Shown: in pieces, positions 7,488 to 13,361 of the stretch | How the letters are laid out: each line of letters begins with the position of its first letter | Numbering within the stretch: the first letter of the stretch is position 1 | NCBI GenBank assembly: GCA_945876665.1 | Contig: CAMCPC010000008.1 | Span: 1-13,458 of the forward strand | DNA length: 13,458 nt | Source of the DNA: an uncultured Oscillospiraceae bacterium | GTDB taxonomy: Bacteria > Bacillota > Clostridia > UBA1381 | Direction of reading: 5' to 3' | The notes under the pieces: model-generated | What the model was told of the DNA's origin: nothing | The model's database searches: none | What the model saw: only the letters and a program-made list of their open reading frames with translations | Position numbers and translations under genes: made by a program

Positions 7488-7520
7488 AAAAAAATCGGCG
7501 GATAATCTGCCGTTTTTTTG
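7488..7520 (+). terminator. Intrinsic terminator or attenuator before the peptidase gene
   Basis: CGGCGGA (7496-7502) pairs with TCTGCCG (7506-7512) over a 3-nt loop, with one G-U pair, and seven T follow (7513-7519). An A-run stands before the stem. It lies only about six bases before the Shine-Dalgarno of the peptidase gene, so it should reduce expression of the peptidase relative to the lipoprotein. Confidence 0.8.
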
Positions 7521-7537
7521 CTTTAAAGGAGTGTGCT

Positions 7538-9511
7538 ATGGATAAGAAAAAGGGTTGTCTGGCGGCCGGATTGGGCTGCGGAGGATTTTTATTTTTAGTG
7601 GTGTGTCTTCTGGCAATCTTGTTTATATTTTCAGGAGGTGACGGCGCATATGAAACAACAAATCTGAAAATAGATGGTCTGCGCGATTATTACACACAGC
7701 TTAAGGGCGGCGGAGAGGACACAGCCACGGTTATGGTGTACATGATAGGCTCAGATCTGGAAACAGATGGGGGAGCCGCCAGCGCGGACATAGAGGAAAT
7801 GCTTGAAGCGGGTGCGGATAATATAAATATTGTAATTCAGACGGGCGGCGCGGCTGAATGGGCAGATGAACGTATAGGCGACGGAGTCACACAGCGTCAC
7901 GCTGTCAGAAACGGACAGATTGAGCTTCTGGAGGAGCTGGGCGAAATGCCGATGTCGGAGGCGTCCTCGCTTACGGACTTTATAAAATGGTCAGCGGAAA
8001 AATATCCTGCCGACAGATATGAACTTATATTATGGAATCACGGCGGCGGAACAGTTCTCGGATACGGCTATGACGAACTGTACAGCGAGGACATGATGAG
8101 TCTTGCCGATATAGGAAGCGCTCTGCGCGGCAGCAATATCAAATTTGATGCGGTAGGCTTTGACGCATGCCTTATGGGCACTATTGAAACCGCCTATATG
8201 CTTGAACCCTACGCGGACTATATGATAGCGTCTGAGGAATATGAGCCGTCAACGGGATGGTACTATAAAAACTGGCTTAAAATGCTTTCGGACAATACAT
8301 CTGTAACTACGCTTGAATTTGGCAGACAGATAATTGATGACTACATAGACGGCCCTGATTCGAGCTTCTGGGACATGAACACCTTATCAATAACAGACCT
8401 GCGTGAAATTCCTTATGTGTACTCAAAGCTGGGAGGGTTTATGACCGCCTCTGAGCAGCTTATAGACAATAACAGATATAATGAAATTTCAAACGCAAGA
8501 TATAAGGCGACATCCTTTGGTGACGGTGAGTATGAGCAGATAGACATTATGTCGTATCTCAATAATCTTGAGGACTCTGAGAGCAAGCAGGGCCTTAAAG
8601 AAGCGCTGCAAAGCGCCGTGAAATACACAAACAATTCAGCCTGTGACGTCTGCGGACTTGCCATGTATTTTCCGTATGACTATCCGCAGGTGTATTCGGA
8701 AATTATGGCGCAGAACGAGAGCTTCGGCTACGGTGAGCTGTGCGAGGGATTTTTTGAAAAATTTCTCAATATTCTTGCAGACGGACAGATGTATTTTACG
8801 GAGGAAAGGGAAAACGAATATATTGATTATACCCAGTATTCATGGTATAGCTCTGATACGGACTTTGAAACGGAAAGTTATGATGAGCTGGAGGTAATAG
8901 ATAAGGGAGATTATTTTGCCCTGTCGCTGACCGACGAGGAATGGGAAACGATAAACAATGCGGCTGTGCAGGTGTATCTTGATGACGGCGAGGGGTATAT
9001 TGATGTAGGTCTTGACAACGTATACGAATTCGATGATGACGGCGACCTGATGGTTGATTTTGACTATTACTGGATAGCCCTTGACGGTCAGAACGTGCCA
9101 TATTATTTTGAATATGAAACGCCGCAGGACGCTGATGAATGGTATACATACGGATATGTGCCGGCATTGCTCAACGGCAGCGAGCAGATAGAAATTATGC
9201 TTTACTGGGACGACAATCATGAGGACGGCTATGTGGCAGGATACAGACCTTATACGGAGGAAAGTGAAATTTCTGTTCCGCAAAAGGGACTGAAACAGTT
9301 GAAAAGCGGCGATGTGCTTGAATTTCTGTGCGATTATTACACATATGACGGAGAGTATGACGGAGTATATTCTCTGGGAGATAAACTGACGGTAAACGGC
9401 AATATAGAGGTCAGCTATGAGCATATAGGTGATTTTACCACGAATATATTTTATGAACTGACCGATATATACAACAATGTGTTCACTACCGAGATAGTGG
9501 AGCTTTATTAA
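7538..9511 (+). CDS. Membrane-anchored clostripain-family (C11) cysteine peptidase
   Basis: The 657-residue protein starts with a short basic, Cys/Gly-rich segment and a membrane helix (about 14-31) and lacks an obvious cleavage site, so it is probably anchored with the body outside. The C11 domain (clan CD, Arg/Lys-directed in the clostripain type) starts at about 62 (TATVMVYMIGSDLE). It shows the catalytic pair H168 in ILWNHGGG and C211 in GFDACLMG, each after a hydrophobic strand as in the family, followed by YMIASEEYEPSTGWYY. The C-terminal 220 residues are acidic, beta-rich and rich in Tyr and Asp; this part was not recognised. The ATG at 7538 has AAAGGAG upstream. It is the last gene of the rightward operon. 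Substrates are unknown; the neighbouring lipoprotein and the surface protein across the divergent promoter are candidates. Confidence 0.9.
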   Translation: MDKKKGCLAAGLGCGGFLFLVVCLLAILFIFSGGDGAYETTNLKIDGLRDYYTQLKGGGEDTATVMVYMIGSDLETDGGAASADIEEMLEAGADNINIVIQTGGAAEWADERIGDGVTQRHAVRNGQIELLEELGEMPMSEASSLTDFIKWSAEKYPADRYELILWNHGGGTVLGYGYDELYSEDMMSLADIGSALRGSNIKFDAVGFDACLMGTIETAYMLEPYADYMIASEEYEPSTGWYYKNWLKMLSDNTSVTTLEFGRQIIDDYIDGPDSSFWDMNTLSITDLREIPYVYSKLGGFMTASEQLIDNNRYNEISNARYKATSFGDGEYEQIDIMSYLNNLEDSESKQGLKEALQSAVKYTNNSACDVCGLAMYFPYDYPQVYSEIMAQNESFGYGELCEGFFEKFLNILADGQMYFTEERENEYIDYTQYSWYSSDTDFETESYDELEVIDKGDYFALSLTDEEWETINNAAVQVYLDDGEGYIDVGLDNVYEFDDDGDLMVDFDYYWIALDGQNVPYYFEYETPQDADEWYTYGYVPALLNGSEQIEIMLYWDDNHEDGYVAGYRPYTEESEISVPQKGLKQLKSGDVLEFLCDYYTYDGEYDGVYSLGDKLTVNGNIEVSYEHIGDFTTNIFYELTDIYNNVFTTEIVELY

Positions 9512-9533
9512 AATATACGGCGAAATACGAGGT

Positions 9534-9573
9534 AAATAACGTCTGCGAAAGCAGACGTTATTTTTATGTGGTG
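9534..9573. terminator. Intrinsic terminator, copy 2 of the 40-bp repeat
   Basis: These bases are identical to 1699-1738: a 12-bp stem with GAAA tetraloop, the T-run and the trailing ATGTGGTG. It ends the peptidase operon 22 bases after the stop codon. Confidence 0.92.
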
Positions 9574-9638
9574 TTTGTATATAAAACAAGTCCGATTCAT
9601 AAAAATATAATATGCTTAACTTTTGGGAAGGGGATATT

Positions 9639-10331
9639 ATGATTGTTATGAAGAAGCATATTGCGGCGGCAGTTTTGATTATCATTGCAGTAGCGGTCGT
9701 GTTTTACGGAATAAAAAAATATGAAAGCAGTCAGACCTTTGCTGACAGTGATTTAAAAATCATTCTTGACGCGGGACACGGCGACCCGGACGGTGGAGCT
9801 GTGGGGGTGAACGGAACGCTTGAAAAGGATATAAACCTTGCTATTGTGCAAAAATTACAGGAGGTACTGGAGGGGAAGGGCGCAGAGGTAATACTGACAC
9901 GCGAGGGCGACAGCGGTTTGCAGGAGGAGTCGGCGGATACTATACATAAAATGAAGGTATCGGATATGAATAAGCGCCTTAACATAATACAAGACAGCGG
10001 CGCGGATCTGTTTATAAGTATTCATATGAATTCCTTTACTGATTCCAAGGTTCATGGTCTGCATATTTTTTATGATAAATCGCACCCGGATATAGAGGAA
10101 ACAGCAAAGAAAATACAGGAAAATATAGGGGAGGTTACGGGAGCCGAAACGCATACGGTAAAAACGGCGGACGAAAGCCTTTTCCTTATGAAAAATCCGC
10201 CTATTCCGGCAATTCTGGTGGAATGTGGATTTCTGTCAAATCCGGAGGGGGAAAAAAAGCTGAACGACGCAGAATATCAGGCGAAAATAGCCTGGGCGAT
10301 AGCTTCAGCGTTAGAAAATTATACAAATTGA
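9639..10331 (+). CDS. N-acetylmuramoyl-L-alanine amidase (Amidase_3, CwlD-like)
   Basis: This 230-residue enzyme cleaves the bond between MurNAc and the peptide stem of peptidoglycan. A membrane or signal segment (about 6-24) puts it outside the cytoplasm. The Amidase_3 zinc site is complete: H47 in ILDAGHGDPDGGAVG, E62 in LEKDINLA and H129 in FISIHMNS, with the catalytic E195 in AILVECGFLSNPEG. Length and the single N-terminal helix match CwlD-type enzymes, which act on spore cortex, but a vegetative role is equally possible. The ATG at 9639 is chosen because GGAAGGGG lies just upstream; an in-frame ATG at 9612 has no such site. It stands alone after the terminator of the peptidase operon; a TATAAT at 9606-9611 is a weak candidate -10 box without a clear -35. 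Confidence 0.92.
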   Translation: MIVMKKHIAAAVLIIIAVAVVFYGIKKYESSQTFADSDLKIILDAGHGDPDGGAVGVNGTLEKDINLAIVQKLQEVLEGKGAEVILTREGDSGLQEESADTIHKMKVSDMNKRLNIIQDSGADLFISIHMNSFTDSKVHGLHIFYDKSHPDIEETAKKIQENIGEVTGAETHTVKTADESLFLMKNPPIPAILVECGFLSNPEGEKKLNDAEYQAKIAWAIASALENYTN

Positions 10332-10416
10332 TGTAAAAAAACGGATAAAATCTGCCAAAATTTTGTTGATGTTTGGTTACATTGATGTGATACAATTGAT
10401 AGGTGACAAATAAAAA

Positions 10417-10485
10417 GGAAAATGAGCTCCAAATATGATATAATGTTAATAACCACAAAAACATTAGTCAAAGGAGTCATTTTCC
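10417..10485 (+). promoter_or_regulatory. Transposase promoter and Shine-Dalgarno-masking inverted repeat
   Basis: TATAAT at 10439-10444 is a good -10 box (no clear -35). GGAAAATGAGCTCC (10417-10430) pairs with GGAGTCATTTTCC (10473-10485) with a single bulge. The right arm includes the GGAG of the Shine-Dalgarno (10473-10476) and ends next to the ATG at 10486. The left arm lies upstream of the promoter start, so only transcripts entering from outside would fold and hide the ribosome site. Confidence 0.6.
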
Positions 10486-10854
10486 ATGAATAACATTATA
10501 ACATCAGAAGCAAAGTTTCGTCAACGTGTAATTAAATATTCGTATAAAAATGGAGTAACAAAAGCAAGCATACGCTTTCATAGGAGCAGGTAGGCAATAT
10601 ATGAATGGCGAGCTAAATATGACGGCAAGAGTTGGAAAAGCCTTGTCGATAAAAGCCACAGACCACATCATCATCCAAATGAACATACAGCAGAAGAAAA
10701 AGAAATGATATTAAAGCGTTATCCATATTACAAAGATGATATGATAATGCTATGGGATTCCCTTAGAAAAGACGGATATACACGTAGTTATGCAAGTTTG
10801 GTAAGAGTTGTGAACAAGTGGATAAAGCCCGAAATAAAGAAGAAGCTACATTAG
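10486..10854 (+). pseudogene. IS transposase, N-terminal helix-turn-helix half with internal stop
   Basis: The product reads MNNIITSEAKFRQRVIKYSY and onward through a helix-turn-helix region of IS3/IS481-like type (WRAKYDGKSWKSL, RPHHHPNEHTAEEKEMIL, RKDGYTRSYASLVRVV). Codon 36 is TAG (10591-10593), where a CAG for Gln would fit, so translation would stop early. After KPEIKKK the frame ends in LH-stop at 10854 rather than passing into the catalytic domain. That domain type is present in the separate fragment at 5-526. The start is supported by AAAGGAG nine bases upstream. Confidence 0.82.
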
Positions 10855-11570
10855 TCAAAGGTGCGAGAAAACCGTTTGATGAAGGGCGTCCGAGCGGTTC
10901 TGATGAAAATCACACTGATATGGATCACACTGTTTCGGCTGCTGAAATTATTCGAGACCCGGCTGCTAATGCACATATGACCAAGGAAGAACAGATTGCA
11001 TTCGCAAATAGTAATGCAAATCTTAATGAAATGGATTCAAGCCTCAACCGCTCTAAGGGTGATAAGTCAATGACAGAGTGGCTTGATAATCCTAATGCCA
11101 ATGGACAGAAACCGGATGAAATATTCGATATTAGTGCAGAAGATGATGCAAAAATGCGTCAAAAAGATGCGGAAGCGCGTGAAGAATACGAAAAGCAGAA
11201 AAAAGAGGCTGAACGGAAGTCTATTGAGGCGGGTAAAAAATCTCGAAAAAAAGAAGCGTTCCGTATTGGTGGAAAAGCTTTACGTGCCGTTCTTATGCAA
11301 TTATTGGCTGAATTGGTTAGAGAAATTATTGCAAAGTTGGTTAAGTGGTTTAAGTCTGCTAAAAAAGCATTGGATACTTTGTTGAATAGTCTTAAAGAAG
11401 CAATTCACTCATTTATTGGTAAAATGAAAACTCATCTGATTAATGCGGGTAACACGGTATTTACTACCGTAGCCACAGCCGTTATTGGACCTATTTTCGG
11501 TACAATTAAAAAGGTCTGGATGATGTTGAAACAAGGGTGGAGTTCACTTAGGCAGACCATTTCAGAATGA
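10833..11570 (+). pseudogene. Internal fragment of a larger mobile-element-type protein
   Basis: The frame is open from 10818, but its first codons overlap the transposase in another frame, so the foreign sequence starts somewhere in 10833-10850. There is no credible start codon or Shine-Dalgarno. The visible part runs from GARKPFDEGRPSG through AAEIIRDPAANAHMTKEEQI to a Lys/Glu-rich coiled-coil stretch (about residues 105-150). Long amphipathic and hydrophobic helices follow (GKALRAVLMQLLAELVREII, then a segment near 215-235). It stops at 11568-11570 just after SLRQTISE. From memory, similar proteins in Bacillota and proteobacterial mobile elements are several hundred residues long and extend on both sides, so this piece has probably lost both ends. 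Function is unknown. Confidence 0.6.
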
Positions 11571-11874
11571 TATTTACCTTATCAGCGTACATATCGCCGG
11601 CACAACTCATATCGACAATATTGACAGACTTGAACCGGAGCTGACTATCGGTAAGCGGTTGAAATTCTTTCGTGAGCCTGATAATGAGTATGATGAACGC
11701 GCTATTGTGATTAAAAACGAAAACGGCGACAAGCTCGGTTATATACCGCGCGACAAAAACGAAATTCTTTCCCGCCTTATGGACGCAGGCAAGCTGCTAT
11801 ACGGTGAGGTGTACGATAAAGAACTGGTCGGTAGCTGGTGGAGGATAATGATTAGGGTATTTTTGGATGATTAA
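11551..11874 (+). pseudogene. HIRAN-domain gene, 5'-truncated
   Basis: In the frame shifted from the preceding fragment, coding similarity starts near GRPFQNDIYLISVHIAGTTH (11551-11610) and runs to the TAA at 11872-11874. HIRAN hallmarks are the first strand HIAGTTH, FFREPDNEYDERAIVI, LGYIPRDKNEI and a final strand WWRIMIRVFL. HIRAN domains bind DNA ends or stalled-fork DNA when fused to helicases; stand-alone bacterial versions are poorly characterised. A stop at 11527 closes the frame and no start codon with a Shine-Dalgarno exists before the domain; the TTG at 11659 lies inside the domain. About 105 residues are recognisable. The fragment overlaps the end of the previous one by about 20 bases in another frame, so this is a recombination junction. 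Confidence 0.72.
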
Positions 11875-11880
11875 AAGAAC

Positions 11881-12450
11881 ATGAAATTACAGAATGACAA
11901 ATACGAAATAGAGATTAAAATAGATGAGGATTTCCATGCCGAAAATGATGGTCAGTGCGATTATGATTATGTGTTTGGTTTGGAGAAAGTGAATGAATTT
12001 TATGATGCGGATTTAGACAGTACTTTATCTGTAAATGTAAAAGCAGGAGATAAAGCCGTCAAAATCGCTTTAACTGGCGAGAACTACTCGTTTGATAGAA
12101 ATTGCGCTGTGCTTGAAGATGATGTTTTAACTGTCCTGCAAAATACGACTATTACACAAATAGGTTTAAGAGGTTTCAAGCGAATTCTGCACAAGAATAT
12201 AAATGAATGCTTTTTTGGCTTTGAACTTTATAAAGTAAAGGATTTCTACATTTTATACGGAGAAACAGAGATTATAAGGCTTGATAAAAATTTTAATTGT
12301 GTATGGACTTTTAGCGGTATCGATATTTTTACAACACTGGATAATACTTCGGCATTTGTGATCGATGATGACAGAATAAAATTAAGGGATTTTCAGAATA
12401 ACTATTATGAAATTAATTTTGATGGTAAACTGATAAAAAAGAATTGTTAG
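11881..12450 (+). CDS. Hypothetical acidic protein, 189 aa
   Basis: No family was recognised. The protein is soluble in appearance (no signal peptide or membrane helix) and acidic. It consists mostly of beta strands in its second half, with repeated aromatic-Asp patterns (FYILYGETEIIRLD, NCVWTFSGIDIFTTLD, RIKLRDFQNNYYEINFDGKL) that recall short propeller-like or immunity-type proteins. It starts with ATG six bases after the HIRAN-gene stop and has only a weak A-rich site (AAAAG) upstream. The frame is intact and ends in KKNC. It may be a cargo gene of the mobile DNA on whose border it lies. A link to toxin immunity is only a guess. Confidence 0.6.
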   Translation: MKLQNDKYEIEIKIDEDFHAENDGQCDYDYVFGLEKVNEFYDADLDSTLSVNVKAGDKAVKIALTGENYSFDRNCAVLEDDVLTVLQNTTITQIGLRGFKRILHKNINECFFGFELYKVKDFYILYGETEIIRLDKNFNCVWTFSGIDIFTTLDNTSAFVIDDDRIKLRDFQNNYYEINFDGKLIKKNC

Positions 12451-12476
12451 AACATCGAGAGAGTAAATTCGGTGTA

Positions 12477-12508
12477 TATCTCTTATAGACTTGGGTCTTA
12501 TTGAGATA
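12477..12508 (+). repeat. Two-part hairpin after the hypothetical gene
   Basis: TATCTC (12477-12482) pairs with GAGATA (12503-12508) and AGAC (12487-12490) with GTCT (12495-12498) over loop TTGG, with a symmetric internal loop between. No T-run follows. It could be a weak terminator or a recombination-site arm. Confidence 0.4.
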
Positions 12509-12527
12509 GAATAAAGCAAAATTTACT

Positions 12528-12549
12528 ATTGTAATACAAATTGTAATAC
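12528..12549. repeat. ATTGTAATAC direct repeat beside the tRNA remnant
   Basis: ATTGTAATAC occurs at 12528-12537 and again at 12540-12549 (12-bp period), about 55 bases left of the tRNA fragment. Short tandem repeats like this beside an att core are typical of tyrosine-integrase arm sites. No integrase is in the window to confirm it. Confidence 0.45.
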
Positions 12550-12602
12550 GTGGGTTGAAGGCGGTGGCACAAATGCAGACCTCATGCGGTTTTCCGGCGC
12601 TT

Positions 12603-12658
12603 AGAGCAGCGGTCTCCAAAACCGCGTGCCCAAGGTTCGAGTCCTTGTACCCCTGCCA
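12603..12658 (+). tRNA. tRNA-Trp (CCA) 3' part, likely att core
   Basis: The 3' half of a tRNA is intact. The anticodon stem GCGGT/ACCGC (12609-12613, 12621-12625) holds the loop CTCCAAA with anticodon CCA (12616-12618). The T stem CAAGG/CCTTG holds the loop TTCGAGT. The acceptor 3' strand TACCCCT is followed by discriminator G12655 and an encoded CCA (12656-12658). The 5' acceptor strand (AGGGGTA expected) and the 5' D-stem strand are absent; similarity stops near 12603. So this is not a working tRNA but the 3' copy that integrating elements leave when they recombine at the end of a tRNA gene. Confidence 0.8.
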
Positions 12659-12660
12659 AA

Positions 12661-12708
12661 GAAAAAGCCTTGAAACCCAGTATTCATGCGGATTTCAAGG
12701 CTTTTTTA
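12661..12708 (+). terminator. Intrinsic terminator after the tRNA fragment
   Basis: AAAAAGCCTTGAAA pairs with TTTCAAGGCTTTTTT around a loop of about 16 bases, followed by a T-rich tail. It begins a few bases after the CCA and is probably the native terminator of the tRNA-Trp gene. Confidence 0.8.
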
Positions 12709-12759
12709 TTTTTCTTTTACCCCTTAATTAAAACAGGTTTATACTTTTTGATGCCATTT

Positions 12760-12798
12760 TTGCCAACATGGTTGACATAGGTTGACACGATGTTGACA
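12760..12798. repeat. Triple GTTGACA direct repeats, candidate integrase arm sites
   Basis: GTTGACA occurs at 12771-12777, 12781-12787 and 12792-12798, at 10- and 11-bp steps, so all three face the same side of the helix. An inverted, variant copy, TTGCCAAC, is at 12760-12767. The position about 110-140 bases from the tRNA att core fits arm-type binding sites of a tyrosine integrase or its directionality factor. Confidence 0.5.
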
Positions 12799-12819
12799 AC
12801 TATTTACTCAGCAAGCTGA

Positions 12820-12908
12820 ATAGGGCGGTCGAATTGAACACCCTGGCCGTTTCAAATTGAACACCTTCGTCGCTTAAAACTGAACAGCATCGACGGAATA
12901 ACTGTACA
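12820..12908 (-). mobile_element. End of an IS21-family element (remnant)
   Basis: Three 11-base repeats with a strict 23-bp period are seen: AATTGAACACC (12832-12842), AATTGAACACC (12855-12865) and AACTGAACAGC (12878-12888). They are followed by a terminus that reads TGTACAGTTATTCC from 12908 on the minus strand. Multiple spaced transposase-binding repeats near a TG-starting end are typical of IS21-family elements. No istA or istB coding sequence is present, so only about 90 bases of the end remain. The inner (left) boundary is uncertain. Confidence 0.6.
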
Positions 12909-12960
12909 CTAACATTCCTTAATATGAATGGTATCATTAAATTGCTTTTAATCATTTCGG

Positions 12961-13100
12961 AGGATAAGGCAACGCTGAGGGGCGACCTGAACGCCGCATA
13001 TGGGGTTTAGCAAGGAGAGTGATATTTGTGTCACTCTTTTCTTTTTGCCGGTACATAACCACTCTCCTTGGAATTAAACCTTGGGTTCGGGCAAAGCCCG
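12961..13100 (+). ncRNA. Structured noncoding module, copy A
   Basis: It begins with AGGATAAGGCAACGCTGAGG (12961-12980), shared with copy B. CAAGGAGAGTG (13011-13021) is the perfect inverse of CACTCTCCTTG (13060-13070). Its left arm overlaps AGAGTGA (13016-13022), which can instead pair with TCACTCT (13031-13037) ahead of a T-rich run. The module closes with TTAAACCTTGGGTTCGG and a hairpin CGGGC/GCCCG up to 13100. Whether it is transcribed, and in which direction, cannot be told; the type is tentative. Confidence 0.4.
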
Positions 13101-13225
13101 ATGCACGGGGCTACGGAAAAAGTTGTGTAAGCAATATCTGACAAAACTCAACAAGGCGAAAATTACAGGTATAAGCTTAATATAATCTGTCAATAATTAC
13201 TATTGGCTTTTACCACTTGACAGGA
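13067..13225. other. Gene-free spacer with candidate IS256-family terminus
   Basis: GGAAAAAGTTGTGTAAG (13115-13131) resembles the inner part of IS256-family terminal repeats (TTGTGTAA core). It lies about 230 bases beyond the stop of the IS256-type transposase on the minus strand, so it may be the end of that element. The rest of this A/T-rich stretch holds nothing I recognise. Confidence 0.35.
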
Positions 13226-13360
13226 TACGGCAATGCTGAGGAGCAACTGGAGCTGTCTTGCGGATATTGTACTAAAACGGGCGGTGATTTTTCATCGCTC
13301 GTTTTGCCCGTTTTAGGAAAAACCAATGCGTTAAACCTCGGGGTTCGGAGCAGAGCCCCG
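13222..13360 (+). ncRNA. Structured noncoding module, copy B
   Basis: It begins AGGATACGGCAATGCTGAGG (13222-13241), 18 of 20 bases as in copy A. CTAAAACGGGC (13272-13282) is the perfect inverse of GCCCGTTTTAG (13306-13316). Its left arm overlaps an inner hairpin, GGGCGGTGA (13279-13287) with TCATCGCTC (13292-13300), followed by GTTTT. It closes with TTAAACCTCGGGGTTCGG and a CGGGG...CCCCG hairpin (13339-13360). The order of parts is the same as in copy A although most bases between differ. The final hairpin lies directly behind the minus-strand transposase stop and could also serve as its terminator. Confidence 0.4.
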
Positions 13361-13361
13361 T

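Larger units (their letters stand above)
10397..10854 (+). mobile_element. IS3/IS481-like insertion sequence, left (5') part
   Basis: The left terminal inverted repeat TGATAGGTGACA (10397-10408) matches, inverted, the right end at 666-677. The promoter, Shine-Dalgarno and N-terminal half of the transposase follow, then the IS breaks off around 10833-10854 and unrelated coding sequence begins. Both IS pieces point the same way and face each other across 678-10396. Confidence 0.72.

Noticed and set aside
9583..9611. Promoter for the amidase gene
   Set aside because: TATAAT at 9606-9611 is good, but no -35 like TTGACA lies at the right distance; mentioned only within the gene entry.
8840..9685. 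Open frame of 281 aa on the minus strand across the peptidase gene and the terminator
   Set aside because: The peptidase frame shows clear family motifs; this antisense frame crosses a strong terminator, has no recognisable motif and looks like a codon-bias shadow.
10334..10365. Intrinsic terminator after the amidase gene
   Set aside because: The A-run and the bases resemble the terminator at 7488-7520, but only a 3-4 bp stem can form and no T-run follows in the right place.
11659..11874. Stand-alone 71-aa gene starting at TTG 11659
   Set aside because: The start is inside the HIRAN domain; the domain's first strands are encoded upstream in the same frame.
12477..12508. Riboswitch or T-box-like leader
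   Set aside because: It is a simple two-part hairpin downstream of a gene, with no T-box or other recognised motif and no gene following it.
12584..12658. Complete tRNA-Trp gene
   Set aside because: The 5' acceptor strand and 5' D-stem that should pair with the intact 3' half are absent.
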